Positions 35,228 to 43,939 of a stretch of DNA of 64,000 nucleotides are shown one piece after another. The stretch's first letter is position 1; every line of letters starts with the position of its first letter. The translations under genes and the position numbers were made by a program. The stretch is from Nematostella vectensis (taxonomy: Eukaryota > Cnidaria > Anthozoa > Actiniaria > Edwardsiidae): positions 9,094,203-9,158,202 of the forward strand of contig NC_064037.1 in the NCBI RefSeq assembly GCF_932526225.1, written 5' to 3'. The notes beneath the pieces were generated by a model. That model did no database searches, was not told the DNA's origin, and was given only the letters and a program-made list of their open reading frames with translations.

Positions 35228-36465
35228 AAACCCTCTAATAAAACCAATCTTATAATCAGGAAATAAAAAACATCTAATAAAACCAAGAACTAATTTTCGA
35301 GTGTCATTTGCTGTTTCTGATATCATTCTTAACATTCCATTAGTATACATCAGTTAACGATATGGCAAGTGATAAATAAGTGCATTGATATAACGGGGAA
35401 TAGTCAGATTCGAGGTTATTGTTGTTATGCAATTTTAATGATTTCGGAAGATTGTTTATACCGGGATTATATAACGAGGTTCTTCTGTAATAATGCAGGC
35501 CATTAAAATAACAGACTCAGGGCTACTAGGTTCGGTTGCCTGGTTAAGAGACCATGGTACATAAAAAAGGCAAGCGAGACGGAACAAAACTTAGATGTCC
35601 GCCTTGTCACGCCAAACCGTCGCATCACCTCTTTGGTAAGACAGCTCAACATTGTAGCTAAAATGACCTCGGCGATGAACGCATTGTATAAGCAGGGAAG
35701 TAAAGACTATCTACATTCTTTGTGGTGCTCTCGCCTCGCCCTAAAAAGATCGTTCTTCAAAGACATTGTAAAGACTTACTTTAAAGGGCATCAATAACCC
35801 AGCACGGTGAAGCACGCATCTCTCCAGAGAGTATTTTTTAATGTTTTAGCAACTTTTCAGTTATCTCCTAACAAGCCCCTGCACGTCAGTTTTTTTGTTT
35901 CTATTTTAGCGAACCCGTTCTCCAAACTAACAATGGCTATGGGCTTTCCTATCCATTTTTAAGTTGTTATAGTGTTATATTTTCATTGGTCACGTCATAG
36001 TGCGTTTTCTTTGCTGTCTTGCGCCAGCTTGTTAATGTGTTGGGCCCATTATACCTTGCGTGTACTATGTATTTGTTGTAACGTTTATTATCTGTTATTA
36101 GTTAGATGTTTTATTTATTTTGATTTTATTTCTGTGCCGCCTTGAGCTTGCTTGTGAAATATGCATTCGGTGTTGTTAGTGTTTTTGTCTTCGGTATCCA
36201 AGTATAATGTTAAGGTTTATAAACTTGAACAATCAAAATCATTTCATTTTGCACTAATTAAGGGAGTTAATACATATTTAAAAAAGGCTAATTGACAAAT
36301 CGAATGAGAAGAAAATTGAGCAGGTGCTTTCGAATTGGCAATAGTACCATGATTTTACATTTTTGAAAAATGTTTTATTTAGAATTACCTACATAATCAA
36401 TGCGCGAGATCATTTTGCAAATAATTTACGGACGCTCGTTATTAACTCTATACTATTTTATTCAG
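35228..36465 (+). other. Spacer between gene A stop and gene B exon
   Basis: No domain exon found. One candidate first exon lies at 35554-35635: ATG in an ACCATGG context, 27 codons including CPPC, and a phase-1 GTAAGA donor. Another ATG at 36161 starts a signal-peptide-like run (MHSVLLVFLSS), but its GT donor would be phase 0 and does not fit the 36466 acceptor. Confidence 0.4.
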
Positions 36466-37575
36466 GTATCCAATGGAGACGCGCCCTGAAGCGTATTCGC
36501 CTCATTCAACTCGAACTGAATCAGCGGTTATACAGACAACGTATGCGGCAGCTCCAGAGACGGCTCGAGCGAAAGCGACGACAACGACTTCGACGACAGG
36601 AGCGACGAAAACGACATCTGGAACGACAACGTCAACGCTACTTGGAGAAACTACGGCGTCTAAAACACGAAAAGCACTTGCGGCGCTTGAAGCGTTTGCG
36701 GGAACAGTGGGGACGGCGGCAACGACAGCTAGCCCGCGAAAAACGGATAAGACGTGAAAACAAAAGAAAGGAACGAGAACGACTTCGAAGAGAGCGGGTA
36801 AAACTAATGGAACGGTTAAGAAGAAGAAAGCTGGAGCGCGCGAGAAGAATTCGGAAGGAGAGAATGAAGCGCCTTCAGATGATGAAGTTGCGGAAGATTC
36901 TACTTGAGAGAAAGCGCCGCGCGGCGAAAAGAGCTAGAATTCGGCATGAGAAGCTGATGCGCAAGTTGCGGTTGCAACAAAAGATGGAGGAACAACGGCG
37001 TCGTCGCAGAGCACATCAGATTGCTCAACGCCTGCTGAAGCTAAAGAGAGAAAGACAACGAGCTGGCGCCAAACGTCGAGCCGCAATTCGAATTCGCATG
37101 GAACAGCTAAAACGAAAACGGGAATTAGAACACGCGCGAAAAATAGAGTTCTTGAGACGTCAGAAGCTTCGGATAGCGAATGAGATTGCCCGGAAGTTGG
37201 CGCGCCAAAAGCAACAAAAAGCCCGGAAAAAGCAACGCTTTATTCAACGCAAGACGAAGAAGACAAAACGGAAAGGCAAAGGACAGGAGTACGAGTGGTA
37301 CACGTTCCACAACAGCTGGGTCGGATGCTTTTCGGACAAACCCGAAAGAGCGATGGGAAAGATGATCCAAGATTTACGCAGTCATCGGGATCCCATCGGA
37401 AGGTGCTCGGAGCTTGCCGTCAAACAAGGATATCAGGTCTTCGGAGTGCAAGATGGTGGTCAGTGCTTTTTTGGTCCGAAAGCTCATATTACGTACGATA
37501 AGTACGGTACATCGAAACAGTGCAAGGATCTGAAGGGCGGCAAATGGGCCAATGATGTGTATGAGATCAAAGATG
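36466..37575 (+). CDS. Arg-rich helical rod and GC domain B1
   Basis: A 1110-nt exon, 370 residues. Roughly the first 275 residues are an almost uninterrupted charged helix of Arg, Lys, Glu, Gln and Leu (for example RRQERRKRHLERQRQRYLEK) with no Pro or Gly, resembling a single alpha-helix or coiled coil of trichohyalin style. A GC domain follows: NSWVGCFSDKPERAM, RCSELAVKQGY, FGVQDGGQCFFGP, KYGTSKQCKD, KWANDVYEIKDG. The +1 frame is also open (Thr-rich) over 36473-36757 but is a shadow. Confidence 0.82.
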
Positions 37576-38799
37576 GTAAGTTGTTCGACGTGTCAGTGGC
37601 ACTACGTTAACTCGAACCCCAACATTTCGAGATAGAAGGGAGAGTTCGAAATATCTGAGAAAAAATAACTATAGAAATAGTATCTATAGAATTTAAGACA
37701 CGATTTAACGAGAGTTCCAGCTAACGAAGCTCGAGTTTGGCGTTCGTCTTTACCCTCAATATTGACATATCTACAATTTTCCGTACTAGGCGACGCGCCT
37801 CCTCCAATCCCACACAAGGAAGCTTCCAGTAATACCGTGGAATACATCATAGAGTATGTAGGCTGCTTTAAAGACGATGCCCGCGACCATGCAGTTGGTC
37901 GCAAGGTCGCGACCTTCCGCGGCAAAGACGCGGTCGACAAATGCTCCGAGGAGGCGAACAAGCGAAAACTCAGTTACTTTGCACTTCAGAATGGTGGAGA
38001 CTGTTACACTGGTCCCAGTGCTGCCGCTACTTACATGAAGTACGGAGCTTCTAAGGGCTGCAAAGGAGAAACCGGAGGTGTATTGGCCAATAGCGTGTTC
38101 GTAATCAGATTAGGTAAGGACCCGGTGAAGTATGATCTGCTAATACAAAGAAAACACAAAAAAGATGAAGCTTCACTTTGAAGTTTTTAAATGGTTTGAC
38201 TAAAAGGTGTCACCAAACATGGAAAACCTCTAATCTTCTTCTCACCTATCTGTTTTACTATAGGATTTTTATCTTTGTTTTAATTTCCCAGGAAAATCCC
38301 GTCGCCCCCACCCATCACCCAAGAAAACACATGCACCCTTCATGCGTCGAACAGTTGGTTGCTATAAAGACCGGCCCAATTCTCCTGCCATGGGTAAGAA
38401 AATCGGGGACTTCCGAGGAAGAAAAGATCCGGTTAAGGATTGCTTCGAGGCGGCAGCTCAGGGCGGATTCCACGCCTTTGGATTGCAGAATGGAGGAGAG
38501 TGTTTTTCTGACGTTGGTGTTGAGAAAACGTTCCAGAGATACGGCTCGTCGCATAAATGCAGTGCTGGACTTGGAGGATACCTGGCTAACAACGTATACA
38601 TGATTATAAAAGGTGAGCTACTTTAAAAAAATGGAAATGAGGGTTTGTGCAACTTTCACAGGCATCCTTATGACGAGGTTTTCATTTCTGCAAATTCCTT
38701 CAATTCCTTCATAAACGATCTAGCAATTTACAAGCTCGCATAATATTAATTAGAGAAGAGAATCGCTGTGCCAGTGAATAATTTTTTTCTAGTTATTGC

Positions 38800-38843
<44 letters not shown>

Positions 38844-39997
38844 TCTTGTATTTGATGCTGTTCTCTTAGTCTCTTCTCTTATTGGCCTTTTTCTACAGGA
38901 GTGACTATCACTGAACATACCACAACTCACACCACTGAAGAAATTATAACCACCACTTCTACAGTTTCCGAGGAGATTGTTATCGAGCATGCCGGTTGCT
39001 ATAAAGACGATGCCCGCGTCCCCGCAGTGGGCACCAAGGTTGCGACCTTCCGCGGTATAGACGCGGTCGACAAGTGCTCCGAGGAGGCGGCGAAGCGAAA
39101 GTTTAGTTATTTCGCGCTGCAAAACGGCGTAGATTGCTACACGGGCCGAGACGCTGAGAAGACCTATAACATATACGGTACATCGGCTGCTTGTAAGGAC
39201 GGCAGAGGAGGAGTCTTGGCTAATGATGTTTATGTTAACAAGAAAGGTAAGCTAAAATATATGAGTCAACAAAAATCCAGAGAATCCTAGTTTAACTTTT
39301 TTTTTTTTCAAACAAGCCACATCAAGTACGAAGTTATATGTATTCGGATCAAGTTCGTATTTTCTTAAAAACACTGCAAGTTAATTTGTTCATGAAAATT
39401 AATTATGAAAAAGGTGCTGTTTTGGCTTTGCATTGATAATATTACAAATTATTTTATCTTTAAGGAAACTCAAAGCAACCTCATAAGGCTTCACATTCTC
39501 AAACTACCGCTCAAACAACGCAAACATCGTCATCATCTGAAGCATCTCAGAACTCGTTCTCCATTCAAATGGTCGGCTGCTTCAAAGACAATATACCACA
39601 TGCATTGGATGTTGAACTTGGCGACTTTAAAGGGAAACCGGACTCTGTCATCCAGGAATGCTTCGAAGCTGCTGTCAACAAGAAGTATACAGCATTCGCC
39701 GTGCAGAATGGTGGAAAGTGCTTCTCAAGTCCTTCCGCTAGAACATCCTACAAGCGGTACGGAAACAGCAGCGACTGTCGAGAAGATGTTGGCGGAAAAA
39801 TGGCAAACAGTGTGTTCTTCATCTCACAAGGGAAAAGAAGCGATGCGCAAGTTGATGTGCCGGTACCTCCTGACGGACAGGAGCACGTGTCACAAGACAG
39901 ACCACGACATCAAACATACGATGAACATGATGATCTGCTTGGAGATAAAAACAGCGGACTAGAGGTATCCTTGAAGCGCAATACTCAGAAACCATAA
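36466..39997 (+). CDS. Gene B: Arg-rich helix plus five GC domains (alternative end of gene A or separate gene)
   Basis: Five exons join in frame, all phase 1 (36466-37575, 37790-38113, 38292-38612, 38899-39246, 39465-39997), and end in TAA at 39995. The first acceptor (TATTCAG) has the phase of every gene A donor, so splicing from 32526 would yield SIISNGIQWRRALKRIRL without a frameshift. The GC exons are plainly related to G1-G5. No convincing signal peptide exon was found between 35 and 36.4 kb, which favours an alternative 3' end of gene A. A candidate non-secretory first exon exists at 35554. Function is unknown. Confidence 0.72.
37790..38113 (+). CDS. GC domain B2
   Basis: A 324-nt phase 1-1 exon with a non-basic lead (DAPPPIPHKEASSNTVEYII), then YVGCFKDDARDHAVG, KCSEEANKRK, YFALQNGGDCYTGP, KYGASKGCKG and LANSVFVI. 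It is very close to B4 over VATFRG, DAVDKCSEEA and YFALQNG. Confidence 0.87.
38292..38612 (+). CDS. GC domain B3
   Basis: A 321-nt phase 1-1 exon starting GKSRRPHPSPKKTHAPF, then TVGCYKDRPNSPAMG, DCFEAAAQGGFHAFGLQNGG, ECFSDVG, RYGSSHKCSA and YLANNVYMI. Acceptor TTTCCCAG, donor GTGAGC. Confidence 0.87.
38797..38842. repeat. TTG trinucleotide microsatellite
   Basis: About 15 tandem GTT units in the B3-B4 intron, 55 nt before the B4 acceptor. The poly-Gln frame on the minus strand is incidental. Confidence 0.9.
38899..39246 (+). CDS. GC domain B4 with Thr-rich lead
   Basis: A 348-nt phase 1-1 exon. Its lead is Thr/Glu-rich (GVTITEHTTTHTTEEII, TTTSTVSEE), a likely O-glycosylation site and unlike the Arg-Pro leads of gene A. 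The domain follows with HAGCYKDDARVPAVG, KCSEEAAKRKFSYF, QNGVDCYTG, IYGTSAACKD and LANDVYVNK. Confidence 0.86.
39465..39997 (+). CDS. GC domain B5 and acidic C-terminus (terminal exon)
   Basis: A Ser/Thr/Gln-rich lead (SQTTAQTTQTSSSSEAS), then MVGCFKDNIPHAL, ECFEAAVNKKYTAFAVQNGG, KCFSSP, RYGNSSDCRE and MANSVFFI. A hydrophilic tail follows (VPVPPDGQEH ... YDEHDDLLGDKNSG), then TAA at 39995-39997. The acceptor is TTTAAG. B5 resembles B3 in the EAA helix. Confidence 0.85.
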
Positions 39998-40273
39998 GAT
40001 AACCCTAAAGTCCACGTTGTAGATGTGTCAAAAGCTTCCAAATAAGAAACCATTTGATATTTGAAGGGTGTCAAGTTGTCAAATATATGTTCAGATGTCA
40101 AACAGTATTTTTAAACACTAAAACTTAACACAATGTTCTAGAAATAATATTCTGAAATACTGGTTAAATTTGCACATTGATTAGACTTTGATAATCTCAG
40201 AATGCGATTTAATTATAATAGCTTTATGTGTATTTGCTTGTTAAAGTAATGATTCTAATTGGTAAAGTAGAAA

Positions 40274-40326
40274 AATAAAAAAGTGTTAATCACGTAATCG
40301 CTTAACATTTGTTCTTATGTAATAAA
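40274..40326 (+). terminator. Polyadenylation signals of gene B
   Basis: AATAAA at 40274-40279 and 40321-40326, about 280-330 nt after the stop, followed by an AAAT-rich stretch. Confidence 0.6.
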
Positions 40327-40650
40327 GTGTGATAAATTACAAATAAACAAATAAATAAATAAACAAGCATGCAAAAGTATTGTTGTTTGTTATATTGCTG
40401 TTGGTTATTCACTCGGTAGAAACCTTACAACAAATTACACTAGGAGTAAACGCGTTTTATGGAATTTTATATTGTGTTGTTAGCTTTCATGTAAGTTACT
40501 GTTTGGTAGGCAGCTAAACGATACATCACACAACGCACTAATATTTCTTTAAAAACCACGAGCAAATAAACTTTGATGTAATGTTCTGTTAAAAGAGCTT
40601 TTCCATTAATACTAAAAGTAGTAGACTACAACGAGTTTTGCGGATCTTGA

Positions 40651-41190
40651 TTGTCTCATTGGCACCTTTTCCAACCAGCTTCTGAAGCGAATGAAGGCCA
40701 TTTATTGACAAAAAAAACTGCAATTACAACTTATGAATCTTTGATAAAGCCACATTTCCAGTACTGTAGTCCAGTCTGGGATGGGCTTGCAGTAAGCCTA
40801 GCAGATAAACTTTCAAAGCTTCAGAATCGTGCTGCGAGAGACATTACTCAAACAAAATATGACACCAGCTTTAGCGATTTTCTCGGTATGCTTGGTTGGG
40901 ACAGGGTGTCCGTCAAAAGGGCAAAACAGAAATATTTGATCATGCTCAAGTCCCTTAACCACCTCGCCCCTGATTACCTAACCCAAGTATTTATGTTTTT
41001 GTATTTTAAATCATACAACCTACGAGATCAAGAGAGAATACTGGCCATACCAAAACCGCGTACCAATTAAATGAAGAGGGCATTTCAATACAGTGGGGCA
41101 ATTTTATGGAATTAACTTCCCCCCGAACTTAGATCAACAAAGACCCAGAAATATGGTTTTGCGATAAAACTTGCCATGTGTGTAGTAGAG
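40651..41190 (+). pseudogene. Decayed non-LTR retrotransposon reverse transcriptase C-terminus
   Basis: The frame encodes TYESLIKPHFQYCSPVWDGL, then KLQNRAARDIT, FLGMLGWDRVSVKRAKQKY and LNHLAPDYL. This is the typical thumb/C-terminal part of LINE reverse transcriptases of the jockey/CR1 type. It is broken by stops after 41070 and near 41112 (WN-stop-LPPELRSTKT) and lacks the catalytic region. Dead 5'-truncated copy. Confidence 0.85.
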
Positions 41191-43230
41191 CTAATAAGAA
41201 AGAAACAAGGGGGAGTTTTTTCCGAAATTCCATAATACAAACGCATGATGTTTTCTGATATTTTTTTTTTAATTGCTCTATTTTCCTCGCAAATTGTTTA
41301 CAAAATATTCCGCTAGATTCTTCGTTTTATCATTGCGATCAAATATTGCTGAAAAAATTCTTATTATTTTCAAAAGCGTAGGTAAAAACGCAAATATAGT
41401 GAAAATAGGACACGCTATTTAATTTAATTAACACCTTCAGCTGTCAATCTCGTCAACCACCCTTTTCCAACTGATCTTTATTATTTCTGTCGTCAGTTTT
41501 GATCAATTCAATGGCAGTTCAATTTTCTAACAAGCCCCGAATAGTAAAAAATAAAAAAAGCCGGTGCTAGTACCTAACTAAAGACGGACGGCGAAAACGG
41601 AGGTTTACTTTTTGTTAAACTTTGCCTAACTAAATGAAATTAGACTTATCCTCTTCACCACGCATGCTCACTAAAGAAACATGATAGCGTTGCGATAGCG
41701 TTTACAAAAGTCTTCTGTTTCCGGTTTTCGTCTAAAATAAGTTCCATCATGTCTGACGTTATCCCGCTCATTGCGTGAGTCACCTGCCCTGGCTGCTGCA
41801 AGACACACACAGACCTGCCTTGCTTTTCCCTTCTCTGCAAATCCGCTCTTGTTTTCCTATTGTTTTTATAGGCACCTGGGTGTTGTCATTCACAATAATC
41901 TAAGGAAGCCTCTAATGGTTTGCCTACAGCATAGATATGCGTAGTTCGGTAAACCTTCAAGTACCATCTTGCAGTAGTACACTGAAACGTTGAAATTATC
42001 CCAAGTTGTGAAGCTTGAATTTTCTTGGCTGAACGCTGAATTTCTGTTTTCTAATAGATGTTTATGTTTTGAGTATAAACTACCTGTTTACTACATGAGC
42101 TGTTATCTTTTATCAGCAAGTCGAATTCTGACGTGATTTCTATAACATTAATTAGAGATGACCGAATTCCCTTTGATCAGTCGCCCCATCCCGTCGTCTC
42201 GGGAGGAACCATGACTTGAAATAACGTCCTCGTTTGAAATTTGAGGGCAGGGGATTTGGTAAGTTCAAATAATTAGTTAAAATTCATCAGATAATGTGCA
42301 TAGTTTATTTCCTTTTTCCCATCTTTATCTTATTTGCGTCTCTTGGTAGTCTACGAATGACTCATCCTGTCTTTCACGTTTTGATCGCTCAACGTAACTT
42401 CTTCACAAGTTGTAAGCTCGCTCTTATATTTACGAATATATCTTGAAAAGAGATCTTGGCTGTAAATTAAGTCATGACAGGATAACCTATTTCGATGGGA
42501 ATTTTTTTTCTACTAGATCCTGCTAAAAAAAGTCTTTAAACTCTTCAAGATTTATTGTTTCTTTTTTTTCTTTAATGAGATTAATATTATGCAACCCCAT
42601 ACCTTTTACCGCCACCCATCTTTAACGTACCTTTTAAAATGGTCTCTTACGAATATAACTTTATGTAAACGGCTTTTTTTCCTTTTGATGATATTAGTAA
42701 AGCCTCTAAAATTGCCTTTTTTTTGTACTTCTTGAGTTGTCATCATTTGCTTTAAAGTTTAAGAACAGACTTATCAATTAGAATAAAGCTATAAGAACCT
42801 TGCGTTCGCAATGACAAATATGAATTTTCTTGATCAGTAGATCATTTGAGATGAAACAATGCAGGTCTTCCAGCTCAGCTGAGATTTATAAAAATAAACA
42901 AAAAAATGTCTGGCGTTGACGTCTTTGTTTTGGACAGCTACCTTAAGACATTAGATAATCCACTACCCATGGCAGGGGCCTCTTGGAATAGAAAGATTAA
43001 AAAAAGGTCTGTGTCCTTGTTTTTTGGTAAGGTAATAAAGTCGCAAATTTATGTCCGGTCAATCTTTTCCCCATATGGAAAATTATCGATGGGCTCCTGC
43101 ATGGTAGGCTAAAATCTTGCTTTTTGACAGCTAGTTATTGTAGCTATGAAGATCCAGGATCGGCAACATAAAACTAGAATGAAAAGAGCAATATTTCATA
43201 TTGTTAAACTGGAAAATCATCATTACGCAA
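41191..43230 (+). other. Intergenic AT-rich region
   Basis: About 2 kb without a supported domain or conserved gene. The only gene-like signal is the possible two-exon mini-ORF at 41749-41970. The remaining ORFs are short and lack any coding character. Confidence 0.55.
41749..41970 (+). other. Possible two-exon micropeptide or 5' exon pair
   Basis: ATG at 41749 begins MSDVIPLI, followed by a consensus GTGAGT donor. A 99-nt intron ends in a strong pyrimidine tract and TTTTTATAG (41871). The joined frame continues AHLGVVIHNNLRKPLMVCL to a TAG, 32 codons in total. I recognise no family. The good intron signals are the only support. Confidence 0.22.
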
Positions 43231-43346
43231 GTCATGGAGATCCCTATACATATTGATGCTTATTGTTAGACAGCTCACGCTGTTCATCTTATCATAACAT
43301 CACGTCACCTTCTTACGAACTTCACCTCACATCAATAGATGATTCT
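43231..43346 (+). pseudogene. Degraded copy of the gene C signal-peptide exon start
   Basis: ATGGAGATCCCTATACATAT then TGATGCTTATTGTTAGACAG and CTCACGCTG parallels the gene C start (ATGACGATCCCT ... ATTGATGCTAGTCGTTAGTA then CAGCTCTTGCTG). It lacks about 10 bases and is stopped (TTGTTAG). The following 70 nt (ACGCTGTTCATCTTATCATA onward) recur at 43611-43670 just upstream of the real exon, so a promoter-proximal segment was duplicated. Confidence 0.6.
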
Positions 43347-43368
43347 AATACCAAGCATTGGTATAAAT

Positions 43369-43555
43369 CAACACAAAGTTGAAAAGGTATGTTAAACGCC
43401 TCTGTGAAACAGAGTAGTTGCGCTGACGATTCGAGCGTTTGCCCTTCTTTTGCTCCGACGAAGAGCTAACGCTCGAAACGTCAAAGCTACTACACTGTTT
43501 CACAGAGGCGTTTAACATACCTTTTCAACCTTGTGTTGATTTATACCTTGTCTAC
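43369..43555. mobile_element. Foldback MITE with long terminal inverted repeats
   Basis: GGTATAAATCAACACAAAGT and about 45 further bases are inversely repeated at the right end (ACTGTTTCACAGAGGCGTTT ... GATTTATACC). The centre contains CTCCGACGAAGAGCTAACGC then TCGAAACGTC, a core I know to be common in marine invertebrate repeats. It sits between the two copies of the duplicated gene C upstream segment. Confidence 0.85.
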
Positions 43556-43713
43556 ACCACGCCTACGCAGACCATCTAGTTTTTCTACAGCTTGCCTGTA
43601 GAAAAGTTCACGCTGTTCATCTTATCATAGCATCAAGTCACCTTCTTACGGACTTCACCTTACATAAGATCTATTTTTCTCATTAATACCGTGCAAGTTT
43701 TCATTAGGTAAAC

Positions 43714-43939
43714 ATGACGATCCCTTTACGTGGCATCATATTGATGCTAGTCGTTAGTACAGCTCTTGCTGAGCTCAATAACTACAACGCCTTCGACTCG
43801 CCCGAGGAGGCAATCAATCAGAGGTCAAAGCGTGAACTCGATGAGGAAAGTGGACAAGGAAGTGCTGACGATGTGGGAAGTGCTGAGCCTGCAGTCAACA
43901 GCGATGATGATGAGAGCGCCTCTAAGCGCCAATCATTGG
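43714..43939 (+). CDS. Gene C exon 1: signal peptide and acidic propeptide
   Basis: MTIPLRGIILMLVVSTALA is a clear signal peptide with likely cleavage before ELNNYN. A furin-type RSKR follows (NQRSKRELDEE), then an acidic Ser/Asp stretch and a second basic pair (ASKRQSLG). The ATG is preceded by TTTTCATTAG, which could be an acceptor for a 5' UTR intron. Donor GTAAGT, phase 1. Propeptides ending in KR are typical of several cnidarian capsule proteins, which is suggestive only. Confidence 0.82.

Noticed and set aside
36161-36193. Signal-peptide-like MHSVLLVFLSS as first exon of gene B
   Set aside because: The GT after it is phase 0, while the 36466 acceptor needs phase 1.
36473-36757. Thr-rich ORF in the +1 frame of the rod exon
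   Set aside because: Shadow of the Arg-rich frame: CGA/GCG codons read as ACG. The Arg frame continues through to a conserved GC domain.
42906-43112. ORF of 68 codons
   Set aside because: No homology, no splice context and ordinary intergenic composition.
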